Shown: positions 1 through 6,063 of the stretch, one piece after another
Layout: each line of letters begins with the position of its first letter
Numbering within the stretch: the first letter of the stretch is position 1
Origin: Clostridium sp. CAG:448
GTDB taxonomy: Bacteria; Bacillota; Clostridia; Oscillospirales; CAG-272
Assembly (NCBI GenBank): GCA_000433415.1
Contig: FR890533.1
Location: 12,022-32,807 of the forward strand
Length of the DNA stretch: 20,786 bases
Reading direction: 5' to 3'
Translations under genes and position numbers: made by a program
The notes under the pieces: generated by a model
Told to the model about the DNA's origin: nothing
Databases searched by the model: none
What the model saw: the letters and a program-made list of their open reading frames with translations, nothing else

Positions 1-723
1 GTGTCCCGTGCGCTTTCACCCTTAATTGCCCGTTCCCTGACCGATGTGTTCCGGATGGGAAGAACACCTGAACAGAGAAAACCTGACCGGACTGTGGAAT
101 CTTTGCTCGCCTACGGAAAGGACAATAGTGTATTGCATGAAAGTAAGCAGTACGGTGTACTTCGTGTTTATGCGCTTTTCAAGGAAGCGACCGTTGCCGG
201 TGATGTTAACAGAATGATTGATTTGTGTGCTGCGCTGCCGCAGGAGCCGCGTAAGCGGGAAGAAATCGGCGCCTATGCGACAGCAGATACCGAATTTCGT
301 CCGGGAAACGCAGATGCAGCTGTGGCGTTGACGTTGCTTTGCTCTTATCTGAAAACCGGCGGTTATCGTGCGGATATATGCTATCAGACGTACGCTCGGG
401 GAGGAAAAGGAAAGGCTTCTGAAATGGATGCGGACTTTGGTGTCGTGGGGCAGATTTTTGCGGTTCTGTACCGGATCTATACTGCCGCAAGTGCATCGGA
501 AGAAATGAAAAAGGCCTTGACGGATTCTTCTTGTGGGCTACGTGAAATAACGGGCTCACTGACCGATGCATATGGAAAGAAGGCGGTTCGTTATTTGGAA
601 CAGACCATGGATGAGTTCGCTGATGATGGGGGGCATTTTACACTGTACTGCCGTTCATTGTTACGTGAAGAGCAAACGCATGGAGGATTTTTTCAACGTC
701 TGTTTGGTAAAAAACGATCATAA
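1..723 (+). CDS. Unrecognised protein, C-terminal part or whole gene
   Basis: An open frame runs from the first base of the window to a TAA stop. The first codon is GTG, but no upstream sequence is visible, so the gene may begin outside the window; treat the start as unknown. The visible 240 residues are mixed charged and hydrophobic and look helical. There is no signal peptide or clear membrane segment. The C-terminus (GGFFQRLFGKKRS) is short, basic and amphipathic. I do not recognise a family. The residue composition looks like a real soluble protein, and a terminator hairpin 22 bp after the stop supports this reading over the antisense frame at 571-206. It converges on the cation-efflux operon, so it is probably not part of that system. 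Confidence 0.6.
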   Translation: MSRALSPLIARSLTDVFRMGRTPEQRKPDRTVESLLAYGKDNSVLHESKQYGVLRVYALFKEATVAGDVNRMIDLCAALPQEPRKREEIGAYATADTEFRPGNADAAVALTLLCSYLKTGGYRADICYQTYARGGKGKASEMDADFGVVGQIFAVLYRIYTAASASEEMKKALTDSSCGLREITGSLTDAYGKKAVRYLEQTMDEFADDGGHFTLYCRSLLREEQTHGGFFQRLFGKKRS

Positions 724-745
724 ATTAAATCCAGCATAAAAAAGA

Positions 746-787
746 AAACACGGTATCTCTTTTTTTACCCTGAGAGATACCGTGTTT
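746..787. terminator. Shared intrinsic terminator between convergent genes
   Basis: A perfect 15-bp inverted repeat (AAACACGGTATCTCT at 746-760, its complement at 773-787) has a 12-nt loop. Read on the minus strand, the stem is followed by TTTTCTTTTTT, a good U-tract, so it ends the efflux operon that stops at 798. On the plus strand it is followed by a weaker T-rich stretch (CGTTCTTCATTT) and may also end the gene at 1-723. Confidence 0.88.
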
Positions 788-797
788 CGTTCTTCAT

Positions 798-2795
798 TTA
801 CATTTTGATTTTTTTGTTGTCGTCCTCTCCGTTCTCTGTTTGCGCAGGGAAGGCAATTGCAGGTTTTCTCGGCGGCACCTCTCCGACACGACCGCTGTGC
901 AGGGCACGCATCGCATTGCAGACAGCTATAACGCAAACGCCGACATCCGCAAAGATGGCAATCCACATCGGAACCGTGAAGAAGGGAAGCGCAGTCATAA
1001 TGAGCACCAAAACCTTGACCGCAATGGCGAAAATGATGTTTTCCCGCACAATCCGGAGCGTTTTACGGGATATTCCGATCGCCTTAGCAATTTTGGAGGG
1101 CTTATCGTCCATCAGGACGATGTCTGCCGCCTCCACTGCCGCGTCCGATCCGAGCGCACCCATGGCGATGCCGACATCCGCGCGTGCCAGTACCGGTGCA
1201 TCGTTGATGCCGTCGCCGACAAAGGCAAGAACGCCATTGGCGCTTTTTTCCTGCAGCATCTTTTCCACATAGGATACTTTGTCTGCCGGGAGCAATCCCG
1301 CGTGCATTTCATCCACGCCCAGCTCATCAGCAACTGCACGCCCGACCCGTTCGGTATCGCCGGTCAGCATCACAGTGCGCTTGACGCCGCAGTGCCGCAA
1401 CGCATTGATTGCATCGACGGCATCCGGTTTCAACTCATCCGAAACAACAATATGACCTTCATAAACGCCATCCACTGCAACATGTACAACGGTGCCGATC
1501 TTTTCACAGTCGTGCCAGACTACGCCGATTTTTGCCATCAGCTTGCTGTTGCCGACATAAACGGTGTGTCCGTCAATGACCGCCATCACGCCGAACCCTG
1601 CCAGCTCTTCCACCTTTCCTACGCGGGAGTTGTCAATTGCCTTGGCATATGCCAGCTTAAGGGAAAGGGAAATGGGGTGGTCCGAATAGCTCTCCGCAGT
1701 TGCCGCGAAATCCAACAGGCTGTCCGCGCTGATCTTTTCCGGGTGAACCGCTGTGACTTTGAAGTTTCCCTTTGTCAGAGTTCCCGTTTTGTCAAAGACG
1801 ACCGCTTCACATTTCGCAAGTGCTTCCAGGTAGTTTGAACCCTTGATCAGGATACCGCACCGGGAAGCGCCGCCGATGCCTCCGAAAAAGGAAAGGGGAA
1901 CCGAAATCACCAATGCACAGGGGCATGATACCACAAGGAAGGTGAGTGCCGTTGTGATCCAGCTAACCCAATTGCCGGTGAAGAGGGGCGGGATGATTGC
2001 CAGCGCGAGCGCACTGAAAACGACGATCGGGGTGTAGTATTTGGCAAAACGGGTGATGAACGCCTCGCTTTTGGATTTGTTTTCACCGGAGCTTTCGACC
2101 AACTCCAGAATTTTTGCCACCGTAGACTCTCCGTAGACTTTGGTCACACGGACGCGGAGAACGCCGTTCATGTTGATACAGCCGCTGATGACATCATCGC
2201 CAACATCCACCTCGCGCGGAGCGGATTCACCGGTCAGTGCAACCGTGTTCAATCCGGAATGCCCTTCCGTGACCACGCCGTCCAACGGAACCTTTTCTCC
2301 GGGATGAATGACAATGATGTCGCCGACTGCAACCTCCTCCGGAGCAACCTGCAGGATCTGCCCGTCGCGTTCCAGATTGGCGCTGTCCGGACGGATTTCC
2401 ATGAGCGATGCAATGGATTTCCGGCTCTTACCGACTGCAATGTTCTGGAATAATTCGCCGACCTGGTAGAGCAGCATGACAAAGACTGCGTCGTTGTATT
2501 CTGCCTCCCCGTCCGGGAAGAATCCAATGGCAAGAACGCCCAGCGTTGCAATGACCATCAGAAAGTTTTCGTCAAAGACCTGACCGTGCGCGATATTACA
2601 CACCGCACGCCAAAGAATATCGTAGCCGATAACGAGATAGGGAATCAGATAAAGCAGGAGCGCAAAAACAGCATTTTCCTTTTCTTCAAGTTGTGGCAGT
2701 GCCAGTCTGATGATCAGATTGACTGCCAAGAGTAAGAGTGCAGAGATCAGGATGCGAATGGCAACCTTGCTCTGTTTTTTTGTCAGCCCAAACAT
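798..2795 (-). CDS. cadA: Zn2+/Cd2+-exporting P1B-type ATPase
   Basis: This ATP-driven membrane pump exports soft divalent metals. All core P-type motifs are present in 665 residues: TGES at 188-191, the metal-binding CPC at 291-293 in SCPCAL, the phosphorylated Asp in DKTGT (D335), the P1B-specific SDHP at 371-374, TGD at 478-480 and GDGIND at 527-532. Near the C-terminus, FADVG (D617) and a TM7 lysine (K594) match the ZntA positions that define the Zn/Cd/Pb class; copper pumps lack them. The N-terminus goes straight into membrane segments with no HMA domain, while a separate HMA protein is encoded 45 bp upstream. A hydrophilic tail of about 30 residues follows the last helix. The start has a GGGAGG site 6 nt upstream. 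It is the last gene of the operon with the ArsR regulator and is ended by the hairpin at 746-787. Confidence 0.95.
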   Translation of the reverse strand: MFGLTKKQSKVAIRILISALLLLAVNLIIRLALPQLEEKENAVFALLLYLIPYLVIGYDILWRAVCNIAHGQVFDENFLMVIATLGVLAIGFFPDGEAEYNDAVFVMLLYQVGELFQNIAVGKSRKSIASLMEIRPDSANLERDGQILQVAPEEVAVGDIIVIHPGEKVPLDGVVTEGHSGLNTVALTGESAPREVDVGDDVISGCINMNGVLRVRVTKVYGESTVAKILELVESSGENKSKSEAFITRFAKYYTPIVVFSALALAIIPPLFTGNWVSWITTALTFLVVSCPCALVISVPLSFFGGIGGASRCGILIKGSNYLEALAKCEAVVFDKTGTLTKGNFKVTAVHPEKISADSLLDFAATAESYSDHPISLSLKLAYAKAIDNSRVGKVEELAGFGVMAVIDGHTVYVGNSKLMAKIGVVWHDCEKIGTVVHVAVDGVYEGHIVVSDELKPDAVDAINALRHCGVKRTVMLTGDTERVGRAVADELGVDEMHAGLLPADKVSYVEKMLQEKSANGVLAFVGDGINDAPVLARADVGIAMGALGSDAAVEAADIVLMDDKPSKIAKAIGISRKTLRIVRENIIFAIAVKVLVLIMTALPFFTVPMWIAIFADVGVCVIAVCNAMRALHSGRVGEVPPRKPAIAFPAQTENGEDDNKKIKM

Positions 2796-2840
2796 GGTTT
2801 TCCTCCCGGATTACGGTATTACTGTTTCAGAATTCGGACT

Positions 2841-3062
2841 TTACTTGAGAATGACTCTGCAATCCGCATCCACACGGCTGCAGATCTTAGCAGCCTCTTT
2901 TGCAATGGCATCGAAACGGGAATCGTCGGCTTCCAATGTCAGGCGCTGTGCAATGAAGCTGACGCTTGCATAGGTAACACCGTCGATTTTTTTGATTGCT
3001 TCCTCCATTTTTGCCGCGCAGTTTGCGCAATCCAGATCTTCCATTTTGAATACTTTACGCAT
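2841..3062 (-). CDS. Stand-alone HMA metal-binding protein
   Basis: This 73-residue protein is a single heavy-metal-associated (ferredoxin-like) domain. The metal-binding pair is C12/C15 in DCANC, followed by AAKMEEAI. That pattern is typical of the N-terminal domain of CadA/ZntA zinc and cadmium pumps, more than of copper chaperones, which usually show MxCxxC. It lies between the ArsR repressor gene and the P-type ATPase gene and is probably translated from the same mRNA. AAGGAG stands about 9 nt before the ATG. The ATPase downstream lacks an HMA domain, so this looks like the regulatory or metal-delivery domain of the pump encoded as a separate protein. Two further cysteines (ICSR, DCRV) lie near the C-terminus. 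The metal class is inferred from neighbours. Confidence 0.9.
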   Translation of the reverse strand: MRKVFKMEDLDCANCAAKMEEAIKKIDGVTYASVSFIAQRLTLEADDSRFDAIAKEAAKICSRVDADCRVILK

Positions 3063-3118
3063 GACTATTTCTCCTTTTTTGTGTTGAATTTTTTATTTGA
3101 TTGTATAAAAAAGCTTTT

Positions 3119-3484
3119 TCAATCTTCCAGAACGTGCTCTGCGCCGCTGCGGATAATCAGACTGACGTGGTGGTCGGCAATTGCGTAATAAACCGTTTTG
3201 CCTTCCCGCCTTGTGCGTACCAGTTCGCCCTGCCGCAGAATGCGCAACTGATGAGAAACAGCAGAAACGGTCATTCCCAGGTTCTGCGCCAGATCATTGA
3301 CGCACATCTCCTTGCGCAGAAGTGCGAACAGAATGCGCAATCGCGTTCCGTCACCGAAAGTACGGAAAACGCCAGCCAGACGTTCCACCGTGCCGTCCTC
3401 ACACAACGACACCAACATTTCCGTGTTGCTTTCAGGTATCGTTTCCGCCTGACCCAAAGCCGCTTGCTGTGGTACTGCTGCCAT
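3119..3484 (-). CDS. ArsR/SmtB-family metal-sensing repressor
   Basis: This is a winged-helix repressor of 121 residues, close to the usual SmtB length. The recognition helix region (TVSAVSHQLRILR) and the wing (REGKTVYYAI) are clear. The alpha-5 zinc site of SmtB (Asp, His, His, Glu) is intact: D104, H106, H117 and E120 from the chosen start, the same spacing and even the same numbering as in SmtB. The alpha-3 region has MCVND with one cysteine (C61) where CadC has two, so zinc is the more likely inducer, with cadmium possible. The frame extends to a GTG at 3517 with no ribosome site. I chose the ATG at 3484 because AGAGGAGGAG stands about 10 nt upstream and the length fits. It should autoregulate the operon through the operator at 3519-3540. 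Confidence 0.93.
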   Translation of the reverse strand: MAAVPQQAALGQAETIPESNTEMLVSLCEDGTVERLAGVFRTFGDGTRLRILFALLRKEMCVNDLAQNLGMTVSAVSHQLRILRQGELVRTRREGKTVYYAIADHHVSLIIRSGAEHVLED

Positions 3485-3494
3485 TCCTGTTTTG

Positions 3495-3504
3495 CTCCTC
3501 CTCT
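3495..3504 (-). promoter_or_regulatory. Shine-Dalgarno site that sets the ArsR start
   Basis: On the minus strand this reads AGAGGAGGAG, a near-perfect ribosome site about 10 nt before the ATG at 3484. It lies downstream of the competing GTG at 3517, which has none, so translation should begin at 3484. Confidence 0.8.
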
Positions 3505-3518
3505 GTGATTTTAACACT

Positions 3519-3540
3519 TGAACATTTGCTCAATCGTTCA
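3519..3540 (-). promoter_or_regulatory. Probable ArsR/SmtB operator
   Basis: This is a 22-bp interrupted palindrome of the form TGAAC-N2-TTG-N2-CAA-N2-GTTCA. It lies just downstream of the expected transcription start of the efflux operon. TGAAC/GTTCA half-sites are typical of SmtB/CadC operators. The first gene of the operon encodes such a repressor, so this is the natural autoregulatory site. Confidence 0.75.
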
Positions 3541-3550
3541 TTGCTCCACT

Positions 3551-3579
3551 ATTATAGCGCGTCGTCTTTGCTTTGTCAA
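3551..3579 (-). promoter_or_regulatory. Sigma-A promoter of the metal efflux operon
   Basis: On the minus strand an exact TTGACA (3579-3574) and an exact TATAAT (3556-3551) are separated by 17 bp. The expected start point is near 3544, a few bases before the operator. A promoter this strong under a local repressor fits a metal-inducible switch. Confidence 0.9.
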
Positions 3580-3758
3580 GGGGGTTTTGAAAAAAACTTC
3601 AGAAATTTTTGCCGGCAAGCAATCGGACAATCCCTGCGCGGTGTCGATGGTTGTGATACTGCGCACCGACGGGGTGCGAACTGCCCGGCGATTTTATTTT
3701 GTTTGATTTGCTTCCAAAGTGGCGGTTTTACATTATTTTGTCAACCGTTTGTTTTAAT

Positions 3759-4640
3759 TTATACCTGATGTCGTGTTACTGGAGCGCTTTCCTCTTCGCA
3801 TGTCCATGTATACGTCACGCTTCTGCCTCGTTTTCCTTCCGGACGAAGGATGCCCATCTCGCAAAACAGGTGCAAAACGGAGTAGGTTGTCCGTCCGCGA
3901 ATACGGGTGGCTGCGGCGTATTCGGCGGCGGTGAAGGGGTGGGGAAGGGAGGCGGGAAAAAAGAGATGCGCGTAGTCTTCCGGCTCGGAGAGCACGATCG
4001 TTTCCAGAAGAGAGATGGGAATTCGCTCATAACGGGTCGCGCCGCGTTTACCGTCTGCCGAATAGCCGTCCAACCATTTGTAATCCTGCACTTCCAAAAG
4101 CGGTAAAACCAGGCAGAAGCGCCGGCGCAGCTCCGGATTGGTCAAAATGGGTCGGATCCAGTACAGTTCGGACGCGATTACAAGTGCGTTTTCCCGACGG
4201 GATACCCGCCGTGGCTTTCCCACCGTGCCGCTGATCGGGTCCAGCCATGCAAGCGTGCGCCGTGCCGCAATCGGGTGAATAACAGTCAGACGGTAAGGCG
4301 TATGATGCATGCACCAATCCAATTTTTTCTGCATTGGGAAAAAACTCCCTGTCTGAATTTCTATGATCTCGCCGTCCGTCAGAATATCCGCAACAAATCG
4401 GGGCACCTTATCTGATGTATCCTCTGTTTTTTGCAGCGTCGCACTGATGCGCACTTCCAACTTGCTTTCGTCATCCGTGATCAGACGTTTGAAAACCCGA
4501 TGCATTCGTTTTTCCGCAAGCGTTCCGACCCCGCCGCGGTAGCAATTTTGCGCGGTACATATTTCCTCCCTGCAAAGGACAGAAAAGCGCGCTTTGATGT
4601 GCGGGGAATTCCAATCGGAAATTGTTGCCGGATTTTGCAT
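3759..4640 (-). CDS. Unrecognised protein, possible nuclease-like core plus winged helix
   Basis: This 293-residue soluble protein has no signal peptide or membrane segment. I do not recognise a named family with certainty. The central part has RFVADILTDG followed by IIEIQTGSF: an Asp (D85), then E94-x-Q96, then lysines K105/K106, with an earlier Glu-bearing helix (E43). This pattern recalls PD-(D/E)XK folds that use E-x-Q, such as CoiA-like proteins, but that is inference from a short motif. Residues 236-280 (PFTAAEYAAAT, RTTYSVLHLFCEMGIL, then a basic beta turn) look like a winged helix-turn-helix. GGAAAGGAGC stands 5 nt before the ATG at 4640. It is transcribed alone from its own promoter through a leader with a long hairpin. 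No clear terminator was seen before the efflux promoter. Confidence 0.85.
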   Translation of the reverse strand: MQNPATISDWNSPHIKARFSVLCREEICTAQNCYRGGVGTLAEKRMHRVFKRLITDDESKLEVRISATLQKTEDTSDKVPRFVADILTDGEIIEIQTGSFFPMQKKLDWCMHHTPYRLTVIHPIAARRTLAWLDPISGTVGKPRRVSRRENALVIASELYWIRPILTNPELRRRFCLVLPLLEVQDYKWLDGYSADGKRGATRYERIPISLLETIVLSEPEDYAHLFFPASLPHPFTAAEYAAATRIRGRTTYSVLHLFCEMGILRPEGKRGRSVTYTWTCEEESAPVTRHQV

Positions 4641-4658
4641 TTTTTGCTCCTTTCCGTT

Positions 4659-4710
4659 TTAAGGCATTACCGCGTAATTCCGATGGTGCAATTGCGCAGT
4701 GATGCCTTAA
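4659..4710. repeat. 52-nt near-perfect inverted repeat in the leader of the 3759-4640 gene
   Basis: Two 21-nt arms (4659-4679 and 4690-4710) flank a 10-nt loop. The outer nine pairs, TTAAGGCAT with ATGCCTTAA, are perfect, and only three of 21 positions deviate. It sits between the predicted start point and the ribosome site of the minus-strand gene, about 4 nt from the Shine-Dalgarno region. It could be an mRNA structure that limits translation, an operator, or a degenerate palindromic repeat element. No U-tract follows it on the minus strand, where a purine-rich ribosome site comes instead, so it is not a standard terminator. Confidence 0.75.
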
Positions 4711-4730
4711 TTCCGTCGTTTTCATAGAGT

Positions 4731-4758
4731 ATTGTACCACAAAATCAGAAAATGTCAA
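4731..4758 (-). promoter_or_regulatory. Sigma-A promoter of the 3759-4640 gene
   Basis: On the minus strand TTGACA (4758-4753) and TACAAT (4736-4731) are separated by 16 bp. This gives a leader of about 85 nt that contains the hairpin at 4659-4710. Confidence 0.75.
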
Positions 4759-4816
4759 CACACTTATTCTTTGCCGCGGTTTCCCGCAAGCCCATATCCC
4801 GCACATTTATTGTTAC

Positions 4817-4845
4817 ACATGAAAAGTTCCGAACGGTGCATGCTA
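4817..4845 (+). promoter_or_regulatory. Weak candidate sigma-G-type promoter for spoIVB
   Basis: ACATG (4817-4821) and CATGCTA (4839-4845), 17 bp apart, resemble the forespore sigma-G pattern (GNATR, then CANNNTA). No vegetative TTGACA/TATAAT pair was found in front of the gene, and spoIVB of Bacillus subtilis is forespore-transcribed. The match is short and could be chance. Confidence 0.3.
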
Positions 4846-4917
4846 TTTTCTGAACACCTGCGACGTACCCGGAAGGGACGTGCGGATTTTTAATGCTCCA
4901 TTCTCCAAAATAAAAAT

Positions 4918-4923
4918 AAAGGA
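4918..4923 (+). promoter_or_regulatory. Shine-Dalgarno site that sets the spoIVB start
   Basis: AAAGGA lies only 3 nt from the ATG at 4927 but 9 nt from the in-frame ATG at 4933, so 4933 is the more likely start. Confidence 0.6.
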
Positions 4924-4932
4924 CACATGCCC

Positions 4933-5988
4933 ATGAAAATCAATCAAATTCCCCATATCGGGAGACGGGCGATTTCCGTCTTATCCCTTTTCCTTCTGAT
5001 ATGTTTCTGTTTGTCTTCATTGATACTTCCCGCATCGGCGGCGCCGGATCACGGCGAAACCTTCCGATACGCGGGCTTACGTCTGTGCCCCGGCGGAATG
5101 CCGTTTGGGGTGAAATTTATTACCGACGGCGTGCTGATTACCAATGTGGATACAAGCGCAGCCGCCGCCGGAAATCTGCATCCGGGTGATCGCGTAACGG
5201 CAGTCAATGGCAAGGCGGTCGCAACCGCAAGCGAACTTTCCGATGCTGTGAATGCCGGCGGCGGGAAGCCCGTAACCATCACCTATATGCACGGTTCCGA
5301 GAAAAAAGATGTCACGCTGACCCCGCGATATGACCGTGCTGACGGCAGATATAAAACCGGTCTGTATGTCCGTGACAGCGGCGCCGGGATCGGAACCGTT
5401 ACCTTTATCCGACAAAACGACCATGCCTTTGGCGGGCTGGGACACGGTATCTGCGACGGAGAAAGCGGGAAGCTGATCCCCATGCGCCGTGGTACCGTGA
5501 CGGATGTGACGGTCAGCGGACTGTCCAAGGGGACTTCCGGGACGCCAGGCGAGATCAAAGGTTACTTCGGAACCGGAAAGACAGGAACGCTGCTGAACAA
5601 TACTGATTGCGGCGTGTTCGGCGTTTTTACAGCACCTCCCTCCGGCTTTGACAGTGAAAGCGTGGAGGTTGCTTCCCGCTTTGAGCTGAAGGAGGGGGAT
5701 GCGGTTGTGCGCTGTACGCTGGGAACCGATGGCGTGCACGAGTACGCTGTGCGCATCTCTTCCATCCGTTCGGATGCGACCGGTCCCAAGTGCTTTACAG
5801 TAAAAATTACCGACCCTGCGCTGATTGCCCGAAGCGGCGGTATCATTCAGGGAATGAGCGGCTCCCCGATTTTGCAGAACGGAAAACTGGTGGGAGCCGT
5901 GACGCATGTGCTGATCAGTGATCCGACAACCGGTTACGGAATCTTTATCGAAAATATGTTGGACAATCTGCCCGCATCTCTCCGCTGA
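4933..5988 (+). CDS. spoIVB: SpoIVB-type serine peptidase with PDZ domain
   Basis: SpoIVB is secreted from the forespore and, in B. subtilis, cuts SpoIVFA to trigger pro-sigma-K processing. Positions below count from the upstream ATG at 4927. An N-terminal hydrophobic segment (15-37) ends in PASAA, a signal-peptide-like boundary. A PDZ domain spans about 56-133, with DRVTAVNGK. The peptidase domain follows, with the family signatures RDSGAGIGTVTF, FGGLGHGI, GMSGSPILQNGK and DPTTGYGIFIE. The apparent triad is H173, D296 and S311; the 15-residue Asp-Ser spacing matches the B. subtilis enzyme. Length is slightly below that of the Bacillus protein. The usual partners recN or spo0A are not adjacent here. 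The start at 4933 is preferred because of ribosome-site spacing. It converges on the surface glycosidase gene through the hairpin at 6024-6045. Confidence 0.93.
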   Translation: MKINQIPHIGRRAISVLSLFLLICFCLSSLILPASAAPDHGETFRYAGLRLCPGGMPFGVKFITDGVLITNVDTSAAAAGNLHPGDRVTAVNGKAVATASELSDAVNAGGGKPVTITYMHGSEKKDVTLTPRYDRADGRYKTGLYVRDSGAGIGTVTFIRQNDHAFGGLGHGICDGESGKLIPMRRGTVTDVTVSGLSKGTSGTPGEIKGYFGTGKTGTLLNNTDCGVFGVFTAPPSGFDSESVEVASRFELKEGDAVVRCTLGTDGVHEYAVRISSIRSDATGPKCFTVKITDPALIARSGGIIQGMSGSPILQNGKLVGAVTHVLISDPTTGYGIFIENMLDNLPASLR

Positions 5989-6023
5989 CAGAGGGGTGTA
6001 GACAAACTTGTCTCAATTGAAAA

Positions 6024-6045
6024 GCCCCCGGCAAATGCCGGGGGC
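6024..6045. terminator. GC-rich terminator between spoIVB and the surface glycosidase gene
   Basis: A perfect 9-bp stem (GCCCCCGGC with GCCGGGGGC) has an AAAT loop. On the minus strand it is followed by TTTTCAATT, so it mainly ends the gene that stops at 6064. On the plus strand the stem is followed by an A-tract rather than a T-tract, so its effect on spoIVB may be only partial. Confidence 0.85.
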
Positions 6046-6063
6046 AAAAACCGATCAAATTAA

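Noticed and set aside
840..1838. 332-codon plus-strand frame
   Set aside because: It is antisense to the P-type ATPase, where the conserved motifs DKTGT and GDGIND are encoded on the other strand.
798..2795. Copper pump as an alternative identity for the ATPase
   Set aside because: The CPC motif alone would allow it, but the C-terminal FADVG segment and the TM7 lysine are those of the Zn/Cd class, and the regulator is SmtB-like.
3485..3517. GTG at 3517 as the start of the ArsR gene
   Set aside because: No ribosome site lies before it and it sits directly against the operator, while the ATG at 3484 has a strong site and gives the usual SmtB length.
3518..3706. Short plus-strand frame of 62 codons upstream of the efflux operon
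   Set aside because: It overlaps the operator and promoter of the operon, lacks a ribosome site and has no recognisable features.
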